Below are positions 18,491-28,023 of a stretch of 64,000 bases of DNA, one piece after another. This stretch comes from Bartonella rattimassiliensis 15908 (lineage in GTDB: Bacteria > Pseudomonadota > Alphaproteobacteria > Rhizobiales > Rhizobiaceae). Under the pieces are notes generated by a model that had not been told where the DNA came from, did no database searches, and was given only the letters and a program-made list of their open reading frames with translations. Within the stretch, counting starts at the first letter, position 1; each line of letters opens with the position of its first letter. The stretch is from positions 188,637-252,636 of the forward strand of contig NZ_JH725065.1 of assembly GCF_000278215.1 (NCBI RefSeq), read 5' to 3'. The position numbers and the translations under genes are program-made.

Positions 18491-19819
18491 ATGTTTAAAA
18501 CATTTGATACAATTTTTAAAGGTGCAACACTTGTGAATCATGATGGAAGAAGCAAGCGCGATATTGGTGTGACAAATGGCCGTATTGCTGAAATTGGCGA
18601 CCTTACATGTGTTTCAGCTGGTGAGGTGATTGATTGTACGGGACTTCATATTTTGCCGGGCATTATTGATAGTCAAGTGCATTTTCGCGAGCCAGGCAAT
18701 GAATATAAGGAGGATTTAGAAAGTGGCTCGTATTCTGCTGTGTTAGGGGGTATTACAGCAGTTTTTGAAATGCCTAATACCAATCCATTGACAATATCAG
18801 AAGAAACATTACGCGATAAGGTTAAACGCGGATTTCATCGAATGCATTGTGATTTTGCATTTTGGGTTGGAGGAACGCGTGAAAATGCTCATGAATTGAT
18901 GGAGTTAGAAAGACTTCCTGGTGCGGCTGGAGTTAAAGTTTTTATGGGGTCTTCTACTGGTGATCTTTTGGTTGATGATGATGAGAGTGTACGCCTTATC
19001 TTGAAGAATATACGCCGTCGTGCAGCTTTTCATTCTGAAGATGAAGCGAGGCTCAAAGAACGTAAAATGCTGCGTATTGAAGGGGATGCATCATCACATC
19101 CGGTTTGGCGTGATGAGGTTGCTGCATTAAAATGTACGCAGCGTTTGGTAAAAATTGCGCATGAGATGAAGGCGCGGATTCATATTTTACATCTTTCAAC
19201 AGAAGAAGAAATTGATTTTCTAAAAAAACATAAAGATGTTGCAACAATTGAAGTGACACAACATCATTTGACTTTTACGGCTGATGATTATAAGCGGTTT
19301 GGTACATTAATTCAGATGAATCCACCTATTCGTGAGTCGCGCCACCGTAAAGCTCTTTGGTATGGTGTTCAGCAGGGGATTATTGATGTTTTAGGCTCAG
19401 ATCATGCGCCTCATACCCTTGAAGAAAAGTTTCAACCTTATCCCTCTTCACCTTCAGGAATAACAGGTGTGCAAACAACGGCAGCAATTATGTTGACACA
19501 TGTGAATGCAGGAAAAATATCGCTTGAGCGTTTTGTTGATCTCACTTCGCATGGCCCTAGTCGTATTTTTGGTATAAGCTGTAAAGGACGCCTTGCTGTG
19601 GGATATGATGCTGATTTAACTATTATTGATCTTAAGCGAGAAAAAATTATTACGAATGGCTTAATTGGTTCGCGTGCTGGTTGGACACCTTATGATGGTC
19701 AAAAGGTTAAAGGTTGGCCTGTTGGGACCATTATCCGTGGTATGTGTGTTATGTGGGAAGGTGAGATTGTTACTCCTTCACAAGGAGAGCCTGTTAAATT
19801 TATAGAAACTTTAGCGTAA
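18491..19819 (+). CDS. pyrC: Dihydroorotase, class I-type amidohydrolase
   Basis: It cyclises carbamoyl-aspartate to dihydroorotate in pyrimidine synthesis. The 442-residue protein is an amidohydrolase with IDCTGLHILPGIIDSQVHFR, then MPNTNP, FHSEDE, ILHLST and the late GSDHAPHTLEEK with its metal-binding Asp. In the first metal motif the usual HxH reads QVH: the first histidine is replaced by glutamine. Related alphaproteobacterial proteins with DPQVHFREPG are annotated as dihydroorotases, so I keep the name but with less certainty about activity. AAGGAG precedes the ATG by 9 bp. Confidence 0.83.
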   Translation: MFKTFDTIFKGATLVNHDGRSKRDIGVTNGRIAEIGDLTCVSAGEVIDCTGLHILPGIIDSQVHFREPGNEYKEDLESGSYSAVLGGITAVFEMPNTNPLTISEETLRDKVKRGFHRMHCDFAFWVGGTRENAHELMELERLPGAAGVKVFMGSSTGDLLVDDDESVRLILKNIRRRAAFHSEDEARLKERKMLRIEGDASSHPVWRDEVAALKCTQRLVKIAHEMKARIHILHLSTEEEIDFLKKHKDVATIEVTQHHLTFTADDYKRFGTLIQMNPPIRESRHRKALWYGVQQGIIDVLGSDHAPHTLEEKFQPYPSSPSGITGVQTTAAIMLTHVNAGKISLERFVDLTSHGPSRIFGISCKGRLAVGYDADLTIIDLKREKIITNGLIGSRAGWTPYDGQKVKGWPVGTIIRGMCVMWEGEIVTPSQGEPVKFIETLA

Positions 19820-20507
19820 ATAGACTAAATTTTATGGCTTTTATCCTGTTGTATCTTCAAATATTGTTTTTTAGTGTGGTGTATGAGACATGGCAGCTTT
19901 CTTGACACATAAGTGTTTTTTTTAGTGTGTCGTAAATATTCTTGGTCTTGTTTGCAGAACCTTTCTTTTAGGGGTAACAAATTAATATATCACGATAGTT
20001 AATCATTTTGCATGTTGAATGAGAAGTTCGAATATTATAAGATTTTCTTAATTTCCAATTTCTTTTATCTTGAAGTAATTAAAATCACGTGCTTGCACAT
20101 CACAAGTGGGGCAGGTACATAGAAGTGAAAATACGACAAGAAAGAAAAGAGTAAAAATACGGCTTATAAATACTCTCAAGTGCCAAGGGTTGTCGCAACA
20201 TCTAAGAACTAGCAAAGTATGTGATGGTGTCCGGCTTGTTATTTTACAAGTTGAAGCATATGAGAGGTAATCCAAGAGGAATCTGCTCAACAAGAATCCA
20301 GATTGTTTACAAACCTGATCTGAGGGTGGGAAGGAAGCCAAAGAACGATTTTGTATGGGGAAAAGGTGCTCATAAAAATAAAAGCATGTCGAGGCATTAT
20401 TCTTCAAAAGTTTCTCTATTTTCAGAAGTAACCTATTTCTCCTTTCATTTGTAAGGAGCGCATCATTGATACCGCTAATATTGAGAGAAATGTTTTTTAT
20501 AGATTAA
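19820..20507. other. Long gap after pyrC with repeat copy C
   Basis: No convincing gene is seen in about 690 bp. A minus-strand frame at 20048-20407 (119 codons) is open and encodes a hydrophobic stretch (RIFTLFFLVVFSLL) followed by CTCPTCDVQARDFNYFKIKE. Parts of it (a CC-x-WHL block, then a hydrophobic stretch, then a PT-x-DV-like block) recur, with stops, in the other repeat copies. It could be a decayed small exported protein or chance. A 77-codon plus frame (20221-20454) overlaps it. Neither is called as a gene. Confidence 0.4.
20090..20266 (+). repeat. Degenerate interspersed repeat, copy C
   Basis: It starts TGCTTGCACATCACAAGTGG and includes ATAAATACTCTCAAGTG, GTTGTCGCAACAT and TGTGATGGTGTCCGGCTTGT. 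Copy A (1386) shares the first 110 bp and copy B (minus strand from 16896) shares about 165 bp. From the first TGCTT to the GCAACA core the distance is about 100 bp in A, 101 bp in C and 96 bp in B. Confidence 0.5.
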
Positions 20508-20879
20508 TTATTTATAATGCATGAGGAGGTTTTCGGATAAAATTCTTCCTTCTTCAATGTATCTTTGATTGGCTTCAATTGCTGCTCGTGTACAATGATG
20601 ATAATTTTCTGAGAAAGCACGATACGCCTCATTAAACGCTTCATACAAATAAGCGCGCCTCTGTGGAATTGGGTGTTCTGCTTCAATCAGTGCGTTCATG
20701 TAGTCATACCATTGGTTCGTTGAAGATTTGCAAAGATTTTGGAGAGAATGCAGTGATCCCAAAATTTCTGCTAGTCGGAGTAATTTTTTCTCATAAGGTG
20801 GAAATTTTTGCGCAAAGGCTGGCATTGAATTGACAATAAATATTAAAATAATGATGTTTATCAATCTATTACGCATCAT
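20508..20879 (-). CDS. TIGR02301-type exported protein of unknown function
   Basis: The 123-residue protein has a signal peptide (RLINIIILIFIVNSMPAFAQ). Its mature part begins PPYEKKLLRLAEILGSLH and contains LCKSSTNQWYDYM, then RRAYLYEAFNEAYRAF, NYHHCTRAA and RYIEEGRILSEN. This pattern, with two conserved cysteines, matches the small secreted TIGR02301 family of Rhizobiales as I know it. Its function is unknown. It stands alone, flanked by long gaps, and its ATG is preceded on the minus strand by AT-rich DNA with no obvious promoter. Confidence 0.75.
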   Translation of the reverse strand: MMRNRLINIIILIFIVNSMPAFAQKFPPYEKKLLRLAEILGSLHSLQNLCKSSTNQWYDYMNALIEAEHPIPQRRAYLYEAFNEAYRAFSENYHHCTRAAIEANQRYIEEGRILSENLLMHYK

Positions 20880-21369
20880 TTTTATTGCTTTCTTTAAACA
20901 AAACTGTGTACAGATAAAATAATTTTGTCATAAGAACAATGTTAAAAAATAGGATTCATTGTTACATTATTCTCAATCATTGATTATAAAATGTAGGGCG
21001 TAAGAGACAGTAAGGAAACCATTATGGAATATTGAAAATATTGATGAAGTCTTTTGTAGTTAAAAATTTAAGAATTGTTTCCTGCAGTCTATTTTTCACA
21101 TAAATTTATATTGTATTGCTTATAAAACTTTTTCTAAGCTCATTTTCTTTAAGGAGGGAAAAGTCTCTATTTTTTAAATGCTTTTGTCCAATTAAATAAA
21201 ATGGATTGTTTTTATAATGAATGATGGATACAGCCTCTATACACTGGAGGAACTGGGGAAGAAGAGTTGGTTATAAGCTAAAAGTTTTTAGCCTAAACCG
21301 TATAATGCGATGATTTGAGGTAAGATAATCTAAAAGGATAGGTGCATAATATCGTTCATGGAGCCAATA
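20880..21369. other. Gap upstream of cysS
   Basis: About 490 bp lie between two divergent genes. All frames are short. It must contain the promoters of cysS and the exported-protein gene. I see no riboswitch, T-box or terminator that I could defend. Confidence 0.35.
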
Positions 21370-22878
21370 ATGAAAGAGTTGCGATTTTATAATACGCTGA
21401 CACGTAAAAAAGAAAATTTTATACCAATCGATGCGACAAGAGTCCGTCTTTATGTTTGTGGCCCGACAGTTTATGATTATGCACATATAGGAAATGCACG
21501 TCCTGTCATTGTTTTTGATATTTTATTTCGCTTATTGCGTTATGTGTATGGCAAAGAGCATGTTCTATATGCGCGTAATATTACAGATGTTGATGATAAA
21601 ATTAATGCACGAGCAGCTTGCGAATATCCAAACTTATCACTGAATGATGCTATCCGTCGATTAACAGAACGTACATATTCTCAGTTTCAACAAGATACAA
21701 TGGCCCTTGGTTGTTTATTGCCAACCAGCCAGCCACGCGCCACCGAGCATTTAGAAGAGATGCGCTCTTTAATTGAAAAATTACTTGAAAAGGGGCATGC
21801 TTATAAAGCGAAAAATCACATATTATTTTCTGTAAGTAGTATAAAAAATCCTCCCTATTATGGGACATTTGCCAATCGTTCTTTAGATGAGATGAGGGCG
21901 GGGGCGCGTATCGATGTTGCTGCTTATAAAAGAGAGGAGATGGATTTTGTTTTATGGAAGCCTTCTGTAGAAGGAGAGCCAGGTTGGGAATCGCCCGCTG
22001 GAATTCCTGTTTTAGGTCGTCCAGGTTGGCATATTGAGTGTTCTGCAATGTCAATGGCAAAATTATTAGCGCCCTATGGTGGTGGTTTAACCTGTGATGA
22101 TCCGACCGCTAATATTTTTGATATTCATGGTGGTGGACTTGATTTAATTTTTCCTCATCATGAAAATGAGATTGCACAAAGTTGTTCAGCTTTGGGGACA
22201 GAGAGAATGGCTAATTTGTGGATGCATAACGGCTTTTTACAAGTTGAAGGCAAAAAAATGTCGAAAAGCTTTGGTAATTTCATAACCATTCGTTCTATTT
22301 TAGAGAATAATTTTTTCGAGTTTAATGGTGTTTTAACCGATGAAATGAAGCAAAATTGGGCTGGTTTGTCTGCACGTTTTTCGATGCTGCAAACGCATTA
22401 TCGTGAACCATTAAATTGGACAGTCCAGCGTTTAACACAATCGAGCAGTGAACTGTATCGTTGGTATGAGTTGCTTCGCGGTAAAAAGATTATAATAGAA
22501 AACAATGAAGTACTTGAGAATACTTTAATAGATGTCCTCAGTGATGATCTTAATACTCCAAAAGCATTAACTCTTTTGCGAAAATTTTATAAAACAGGTA
22601 ATGCTTTGGCTCTTGCTAATGGTATGGATTTATTAGGACTATTACGACAAGAATGGGTTAAGGAAATAGACAGCCCATTATTTATAAAAAAAACATCTCT
22701 TGATTCAAAATTTATTGATAAGCGCATTGCCGAAAGGCTACGGCTTATCCATAATAAAGAATGGGAAGCTGCGGATATAATTCGTGATGAGCTTGCAGCT
22801 GAGGGGATTCTTTTAAAAGATAGTAAGGATCCGCAGAGTGGTGAGCGTATAACTATGTGGGAAATAAAACGACTCTAA
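21370..22878 (+). CDS. cysS: Cysteinyl-tRNA synthetase
   Basis: CysS charges tRNA-Cys. The 502-residue class I synthetase has the HIGH motif in [11 protein letters not shown] with the zinc cysteine in YVCGPTVY. Further zinc ligands are in [10 protein letters not shown] and HHENEIAQS, and the KMSKS motif is in [11 protein letters not shown] take the ATG at 21370, which has GGAG 7-8 bp upstream, in preference to the in-frame ATG at 21358, which has no close ribosome binding site. The C-terminal anticodon-binding part is complete. Confidence 0.95.
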   Translation: MKELRFYNTLTRKKENFIPIDATRVRLYVCGPTVYDYAHIGNARPVIVFDILFRLLRYVYGKEHVLYARNITDVDDKINARAACEYPNLSLNDAIRRLTERTYSQFQQDTMALGCLLPTSQPRATEHLEEMRSLIEKLLEKGHAYKAKNHILFSVSSIKNPPYYGTFANRSLDEMRAGARIDVAAYKREEMDFVLWKPSVEGEPGWESPAGIPVLGRPGWHIECSAMSMAKLLAPYGGGLTCDDPTANIFDIHGGGLDLIFPHHENEIAQSCSALGTERMANLWMHNGFLQVEGKKMSKSFGNFITIRSILENNFFEFNGVLTDEMKQNWAGLSARFSMLQTHYREPLNWTVQRLTQSSSELYRWYELLRGKKIIIENNEVLENTLIDVLSDDLNTPKALTLLRKFYKTGNALALANGMDLLGLLRQEWVKEIDSPLFIKKTSLDSKFIDKRIAERLRLIHNKEWEAADIIRDELAAEGILLKDSKDPQSGERITMWEIKRL

Positions 22879-22922
22879 TTCCTCTATTCTAGCAGTTTTC
22901 ATAAGAAAAAGGAGAAAGTTTG

Positions 22923-23594
22923 ATGGAATTTTTATATCATTATGGATATATCGCGCTTAAGCTGGTTGTAGGTCTTGTTGCCTTCCTATTTATTTTAAGA
23001 ACGACAGGTCGTGGTAGTCTTAGTCAAATGACTCCCGTTGATTTGGTCAGCAATTTTGTCATGGGAGGTATTATTGGGGGAGTCATTTATAATCAGAATA
23101 TTAATAGCATTCAATTATTGCTTGTTTTACTCATTTGGCAAACCTTGATTGCATCTTTTAATTTTTTTGCCCGCTATTCTGTTTTTTTTCGTCGTCTTAT
23201 TGCAGGGCAGAATGTTACATTAGTTTTAGATGGGGTTTTTCAAATGGATAAGATTAAGAACTTAGGGATCAATGTCAATGATCTCATTACGATGTTACGT
23301 CTTAAAGGGTGTCATTTACATGAAGCTGCTTTTGTTCGTTTGGAAACCAATGGTGATTGCACTGTTATTAAAAAGGCAGAGGGTAAGAAATCAACGATTG
23401 TAGTAGAAAATGGTGAAGTTATTGATGATGGTCTAAAAGAGATCGGTAAAACAAAAAAGTGGCTTCAGACAGAATTGAAAAAAAAGCATGTAAGAATTGA
23501 AAATTTATTTGCAGCAGAGTGGTATGAGAATACAGATCAAAATAATAAACTGTATAGTGGATTATTTCTTGTTCCGTTTTCAAAAACAGTCTAA
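22923..23594 (+). CDS. DUF421 / YetF-like membrane protein
   Basis: The 223-residue protein has three N-terminal hydrophobic segments and a cytoplasmic or extracytoplasmic C-terminal domain of the DUF421 type. Landmarks are RTTGRGSLSQMTPVDLVSNF and VLDGVFQMDKIKNLGI, then DLITMLRLKG. The biochemical role of the family is not established. The ATG at 22923 has AGGAGAAAG upstream; a TTG at 22920 directly before it is less likely. It lies 44 bp after cysS and about 105 bp before an ABC exporter gene. Confidence 0.8.
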   Translation: MEFLYHYGYIALKLVVGLVAFLFILRTTGRGSLSQMTPVDLVSNFVMGGIIGGVIYNQNINSIQLLLVLLIWQTLIASFNFFARYSVFFRRLIAGQNVTLVLDGVFQMDKIKNLGINVNDLITMLRLKGCHLHEAAFVRLETNGDCTVIKKAEGKKSTIVVENGEVIDDGLKEIGKTKKWLQTELKKKHVRIENLFAAEWYENTDQNNKLYSGLFLVPFSKTV

Positions 23595-23700
23595 TTTCAA
23601 ACACGAGTAGGTATAGCTTATCGGAAGCATAGGAAACTTATAAACAACTACAGAGAGGTGTTTTGCCTGTTTGTGTGGATGATAGAGAAGTAAAGGCTTT

Positions 23701-25584
23701 ATGAAATGCAATGAAATGACAAAAACTGTCTCATCAGATACAGGAAAAACTCTGCGCACACTTTACAATTTATGGCCTTATATGTGGCCGATAGGTCGGC
23801 GTGATCTAAAAATCCGTGTACTATGGGCAATATTTTATCTTGTTTTGGCCAAACTCATTCTCATATCTGTACCGTATTTCTTTAAATATTCTACAAATGT
23901 ACTTGATGCAAGCTTTCAGCCCCTTGAATGGTTTCCATCTAGTTGGATTATTCCCATTATGTTCGTTTTGGCATATAATGTTGCACGTATTATGCAGGCT
24001 GGATTAAATCAATTGCGCGATTCTCTTTTTGCCACTGTTGGTCAATATGCTGTTCGTCAATTAGCTTATAAAACCTTTGTACATGTTCATGAATTATCTT
24101 TGCGATTTCATTTGGAACGCCGAACTGGTGGGCTTTCTCGCGTGATTGAGCGTGGTACAAAAGGAATTGAAGCTATCGTAAGATTTTCAATTCTCAATAC
24201 AGTACCGACAATTTTAGAATTTCTATTAACAGCACTTGTATTTTATCTAAGTTATGGGTGGCATTATCTTCTCATTGTTGTTGTAACAGTTGGCTTGTAT
24301 ACTTTGTTTACCATTAAGGCGAGTGATTGGCGTATTCGTATTCGGCAACAAATGAATACAGCGGATACTGAGGCGAATATCCGCGCTGTTGATTCTCTTT
24401 TGAATTTTGAAACGGTGAAATATTTTAACAATGAAACTCTCGAAGCTGGTCGATTCGATGCTTCTATAGTGTGTTATGAAAAAGCTGCAACAAAAATTTG
24501 GACATCGTTAAGCTGGCTTAATTTTGGACAGGCTCTTATCTTTGGTATCGGAATGACGATCATAATGTTGATGTCCGCTTATGAAGTTTATTATAAAACA
24601 CAAACTTTAGGAGATTTTGTTTTTATTAATGCACTTTTAATGCAACTTTCCATTCCCCTTAATTTTATTGGTTCAATTTATCGAGATGTTCGACAAGGTT
24701 TAACGGATATTGAAGCAATGTTCGATCTTCTAGATGTTCAACAGGAAATCGTTGATAAATCGGATGCCAAACCGTTAGAGATAAGCGATGGGACCATTCG
24801 TTTTCATCAGGTAAAGTTTTCCTATGATTCGACGCGTCAGATTCTCAGAGATATTGATTTTGAAGTCCCTGGAGGAAAAACAGTCGCCATTGTCGGTCCG
24901 TCTGGTGCAGGTAAATCAACTATTTCTCGGTTGCTTTTTCGGTTTTATGATGTTGATTCGGGTTTTATCACAATTGACGGGCAGGATATTCGGGACATAA
25001 CCCAAAAAAGTTTGCGTGCAGCGATTGGCATGGTCCCACAAGATACAGTGTTATTTAATGATACAATTGCTTATAATATTCGCTATGGGCGTCCAAGTGC
25101 TACAGATGAAGAGATACTCAAATCTGCTGAAATGGCACAAATATCAAAATTTATTAAGATGTTACCGGAAGGTTTTCAGTCTATGGTAGGAGAGCGTGGT
25201 CTCAAATTATCAGGGGGAGAAAAACAACGTATAGCGATTGCACGGACCCTCTTAAAAGCGCCCCCACTTCTTATTTTAGATGAAGCAACAGCCGCTCTTG
25301 ATACGGCAACAGAAAAGGAAATTCAACAAGCATTGGATATTGTAAGCCGTGGACGTACAACATTGATTATTGCTCACCGTCTTTCTACTGTTATCAATGC
25401 AGATGAAATTTTGGTTCTTAAAAGTGGTCGTATTATTGAGAAGGGGACGCATATAGAGCTTTTACGTAAGAAAGGCTTCTATGCTTCAATGTGGAATAAA
25501 CAGCTTGAAGCATCACAGGCTGAAGAAAAATTACGTAAAATGCGTGAAGAAGATGAGACGGGTATTGTTAATCGTAAAAAATAA
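23701..25584 (+). CDS. ABC exporter, Atm1/HMT1-like (ATM1-type heavy metal/glutathione exporter)
   Basis: The 627-residue half-transporter fuses a six-helix exporter domain (residues about 35-340) to an ATPase domain. The ATPase has Walker [10 protein letters not shown] near residue 399, the signature LSGGEKQRIAIAR near 502, Walker B LLILDEATAALD near 522 and the H-loop in IAHRLST. The N-terminal region (NLWPYMWPIGRRDLKIRV) and EAGRFDASIVCYEKAA, near the membrane-ATPase junction, are typical of the Atm1 subfamily, which exports glutathione-linked Fe-S precursors or metals. The exact substrate is inferred, not shown. It is probably monocistronic. Confidence 0.88.
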   Translation: MKCNEMTKTVSSDTGKTLRTLYNLWPYMWPIGRRDLKIRVLWAIFYLVLAKLILISVPYFFKYSTNVLDASFQPLEWFPSSWIIPIMFVLAYNVARIMQAGLNQLRDSLFATVGQYAVRQLAYKTFVHVHELSLRFHLERRTGGLSRVIERGTKGIEAIVRFSILNTVPTILEFLLTALVFYLSYGWHYLLIVVVTVGLYTLFTIKASDWRIRIRQQMNTADTEANIRAVDSLLNFETVKYFNNETLEAGRFDASIVCYEKAATKIWTSLSWLNFGQALIFGIGMTIIMLMSAYEVYYKTQTLGDFVFINALLMQLSIPLNFIGSIYRDVRQGLTDIEAMFDLLDVQQEIVDKSDAKPLEISDGTIRFHQVKFSYDSTRQILRDIDFEVPGGKTVAIVGPSGAGKSTISRLLFRFYDVDSGFITIDGQDIRDITQKSLRAAIGMVPQDTVLFNDTIAYNIRYGRPSATDEEILKSAEMAQISKFIKMLPEGFQSMVGERGLKLSGGEKQRIAIARTLLKAPPLLILDEATAALDTATEKEIQQALDIVSRGRTTLIIAHRLSTVINADEILVLKSGRIIEKGTHIELLRKKGFYASMWNKQLEASQAEEKLRKMREEDETGIVNRKK

Positions 25585-25701
25585 ATAGGGCAAAACGTAA
25601 TCTACATCTTTATATGGAGTGATTGATTAAATACATAAAAAAAGACAAAAGGAACAAAAAGATTTATTACTTGTTTAAGTTTACGATGAATAGGAAATTA
25701 T

Positions 25702-26400
25702 ATGAGTATTCTGCAATCTGTCCACAATAGTTTTGTACCGATTCATAAAGAAGGTTATCCTTTTATTGTAGCGTTTTTTGTTATTTCGCTCATTCTTGGT
25801 TGGATCTGGAGTCCATTGTTTTGGTGTGGCCTTATTCTTACAGTGTGGTGTATATACTTTTTCCGTGATCCAGATCGCGTGGTTCCTTTGAATTCAAATT
25901 GGGTTATATCACCTGCAGATGGGCGTATTTCATTTGTCGAATCGTGTGTTCCACCTGAGGAATTAGGTTTAGGAAAAGATGAAATGATCCGTATTTCCAT
26001 TTTTATGGATATTTTTTCATGCCATATCAACCGTATTCCTATAAGTGGTACGGTAGAGTCTATCGTTTATCATCCAGGTCGGTTTACCAATGCTGAGTTT
26101 GATAAGGCTAGTCAGTTTAATGAGCGTAATGGGATGATTATTGATAGCAAACATGGTAAAATTGGCATCGTACAAATAGCGGGATTGGTTGCCCGTCGGA
26201 TTGTTTGTTGGTCAAAAGAAAATGACGCCGTTATTACTGGTGAGAGATTTGGATTGATTCGTTTTGGCTCTCGCCTTGATATTTATATACCAACTGAAAT
26301 GAAATTGCGTGTTGCAGTTGGACAGACAGCAATTGCTGGAGAGACAGTTTTGGGTTCTTTCGATGATAAGAGTGCCACAACGGACTTCAGATACGATTAG
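25702..26400 (+). CDS. psd: Phosphatidylserine decarboxylase proenzyme
   Basis: Psd makes phosphatidylethanolamine from phosphatidylserine at the inner membrane and self-cleaves to form a pyruvoyl group. The 232-residue protein has two hydrophobic N-terminal segments, [17 protein letters not shown] and HINRIPISG. The self-cleavage site is the Gly-Ser pair in [11 protein letters not shown] (G189-S190), as in the short, archaeal/rhizobial-type enzymes. pssA follows after 8 bp, so the two enzymes of the pathway are translated together. Confidence 0.95.
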   Translation: MSILQSVHNSFVPIHKEGYPFIVAFFVISLILGWIWSPLFWCGLILTVWCIYFFRDPDRVVPLNSNWVISPADGRISFVESCVPPEELGLGKDEMIRISIFMDIFSCHINRIPISGTVESIVYHPGRFTNAEFDKASQFNERNGMIIDSKHGKIGIVQIAGLVARRIVCWSKENDAVITGERFGLIRFGSRLDIYIPTEMKLRVAVGQTAIAGETVLGSFDDKSATTDFRYD

Positions 26401-26408
26401 GACGCACA

Positions 26409-27251
26409 ATGAAAAATTTTTCGCCATTTTCTTCATTCAATCCTGAAGGGCAGCATGATGATGTTGCAAATCGTCGGCGTTCATCTACATCAATGCGGTA
26501 TGTCATTCCTAATATCATTACTATTTTAGCAATTTGCGCAGGGATGAGCAGCATTCGTTTGGCTTTTGAGTGTCGCTATGAAGCTGCTATTTTAATGGTG
26601 CTTTTGGCCGCAGTTTTAGATGGTGCTGATGGTCGTATTGCTCGTTTAATAGATGGGAGTTCATCTTTTGGAGCACAGATGGATTCTCTTGCTGATGTTG
26701 TAAATTTTGGTGTTACCCCTGCACTTATTGTTTATTCCTTTATTTTGAATCAAGCATACCACATTGGTTGGGTTGCAGCTCTTGTTTATTGTGTTGCTTG
26801 TTGTTTGCGGTTAGCGCGTTTTAATGTGATGTTGGATAATATCGATATACCTCAATGGCAGAAAAGTTATTTTATTGGTGTTCCTGCACCTGCAGGAGCA
26901 TTATTACTTTTATTACCTACCTATTTAGGTGCTCTTGGTTTAGTCCCAAATTGGGGGTGGGCATTGTTTTTTAGTCTTTATACTGTCATTATTTCTTTTC
27001 TTTTGATTAGTCGTTTACCAGTATGGAATGCAAAGACAATTGATCAAAATTTGAGGCGTGATATCGTTATACCTTGTATGTTGGTCATTGTTATTTACGT
27101 CGGTTTTCTTGCGACCTATATATGGACAACTTTATTGATTACAGCGATTAGCTATATGATTTTTCTTCCCTGTAGTTTTATAGCTTATAATAAACGCGCT
27201 ACTTTAGAAGAGAAAAAGGCTGATTCTAATAAAGCTATCCAAGAATCATAA
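26409..27251 (+). CDS. pssA: CDP-diacylglycerol-serine O-phosphatidyltransferase
   Basis: PssA makes phosphatidylserine, the substrate of the enzyme encoded directly upstream. The 280-residue integral membrane protein carries the CDP-alcohol phosphotransferase signature DGADGRIARLIDGSS followed by GAQMDSLADVVNFG, with all three conserved aspartates present. About seven hydrophobic segments follow. It starts 8 bp after psd and ends only 19 bp before the convergent SDR gene. Confidence 0.95.
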   Translation: MKNFSPFSSFNPEGQHDDVANRRRSSTSMRYVIPNIITILAICAGMSSIRLAFECRYEAAILMVLLAAVLDGADGRIARLIDGSSSFGAQMDSLADVVNFGVTPALIVYSFILNQAYHIGWVAALVYCVACCLRLARFNVMLDNIDIPQWQKSYFIGVPAPAGALLLLLPTYLGALGLVPNWGWALFFSLYTVIISFLLISRLPVWNAKTIDQNLRRDIVIPCMLVIVIYVGFLATYIWTTLLITAISYMIFLPCSFIAYNKRATLEEKKADSNKAIQES

Positions 27252-27270
27252 AGTATATTTCAGATGATGA

Positions 27271-28023
27271 TCAATTAGGAATATGATAATCTACAAATCG
27301 ATTTTTATGGACATTAAAGAGTTTTCCGGTTTCTTTTAAATCAGGCGATAGCAAATGTACCATTTTTTTTGCAACTTCTTGCGGTGAGGGGAGTGTTTTT
27401 GGATCTTCACCAGGCATAGCTTCAGCACGCATGGCAGTGCGTGTGGCTCCAGGGTTGACACAATTAATCTTAATTGGGGTTTGTTTGAGTTCTTCTGCCC
27501 AACAGCGGGCAATCATTTCTAAAGCTGCTTTAGAGGCTGCATAAGCTCCCCAGAAAGGGCGTGCAACATGCGCAACGCTTGAGGATAATAGAATAGCTCG
27601 TCCAGCATCAGATCTACGTAATAAAGGCTCAACGGCCTTCATTAAACGCCACTGGCTAAAAAGATTTATTTGAAAGACATCTTCAAATACTGTATTTTCT
27701 ATATGCGCTATTGGTGAGAGTGTTCCAAGGATTCCAGCATTTACAACAATGATATCGAGTTTTTTCCAGCGTTTGGCGATTGAGATCGCAAGAGGATCGA
27801 TGTTTTCCATATGATGCAAGTCAAGTGGAACGAGGGTTGCATGAACACCTTTTTCTCGAATTTGATTGTCCAGTTCAGTAAGTCCACTGATTGTTCGTGC
27901 AAGAGCAATAATATCAGCGCCGCGTGCAGCGAGCTCGAGAGCCAAATAATAGCCAATCCCTCTTGATGCACCAGTAACAAGTGCAGCACGTCCATGGAGA
28001 CTAAAGTCAAGCTTTGTCATCAT
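27271..28023 (-). CDS. Short-chain dehydrogenase/reductase
   Basis: The 250-residue protein has the Rossmann motif TGASRGIGYYLAL, the NAG motif VVNAGILG, the catalytic Ser in LLSSSVAH and Tyr/Lys in AYAASKAALEM. The substrate is not predictable. The gene starts within the purF stop codon (TAATG overlap), so translation is coupled to purF. A purF-SDR pair is common in Rhizobiales, but a purine role is not established. Confidence 0.88.
   Translation of the reverse strand: MMTKLDFSLHGRAALVTGASRGIGYYLALELAARGADIIALARTISGLTELDNQIREKGVHATLVPLDLHHMENIDPLAISIAKRWKKLDIIVVNAGILGTLSPIAHIENTVFEDVFQINLFSQWRLMKAVEPLLRRSDAGRAILLSSSVAHVARPFWGAYAASKAALEMIARCWAEELKQTPIKINCVNPGATRTAMRAEAMPGEDPKTLPSPQEVAKKMVHLLSPDLKETGKLFNVHKNRFVDYHIPN

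Noticed and set aside
20225-20390. Possible signal recognition particle RNA, because of GGGAAGGAAGCC near 20330 and TTGTTTACAAACC upstream
   Set aside because: The invariant apical core (GGUCAGG ... GGAAGGAAGCAGCC with its symmetric loops) is not present, the flanks do not form the long helix, and the segment adjoins a degenerate repeat.
20048-20407. 119-codon minus-strand ORF with a hydrophobic stretch and CTCPTCD
   Set aside because: No ribosome binding site or family match, it overlaps another frame of similar quality, and homologous positions in the other repeat copies contain stops; recorded under the gap and repeat instead.
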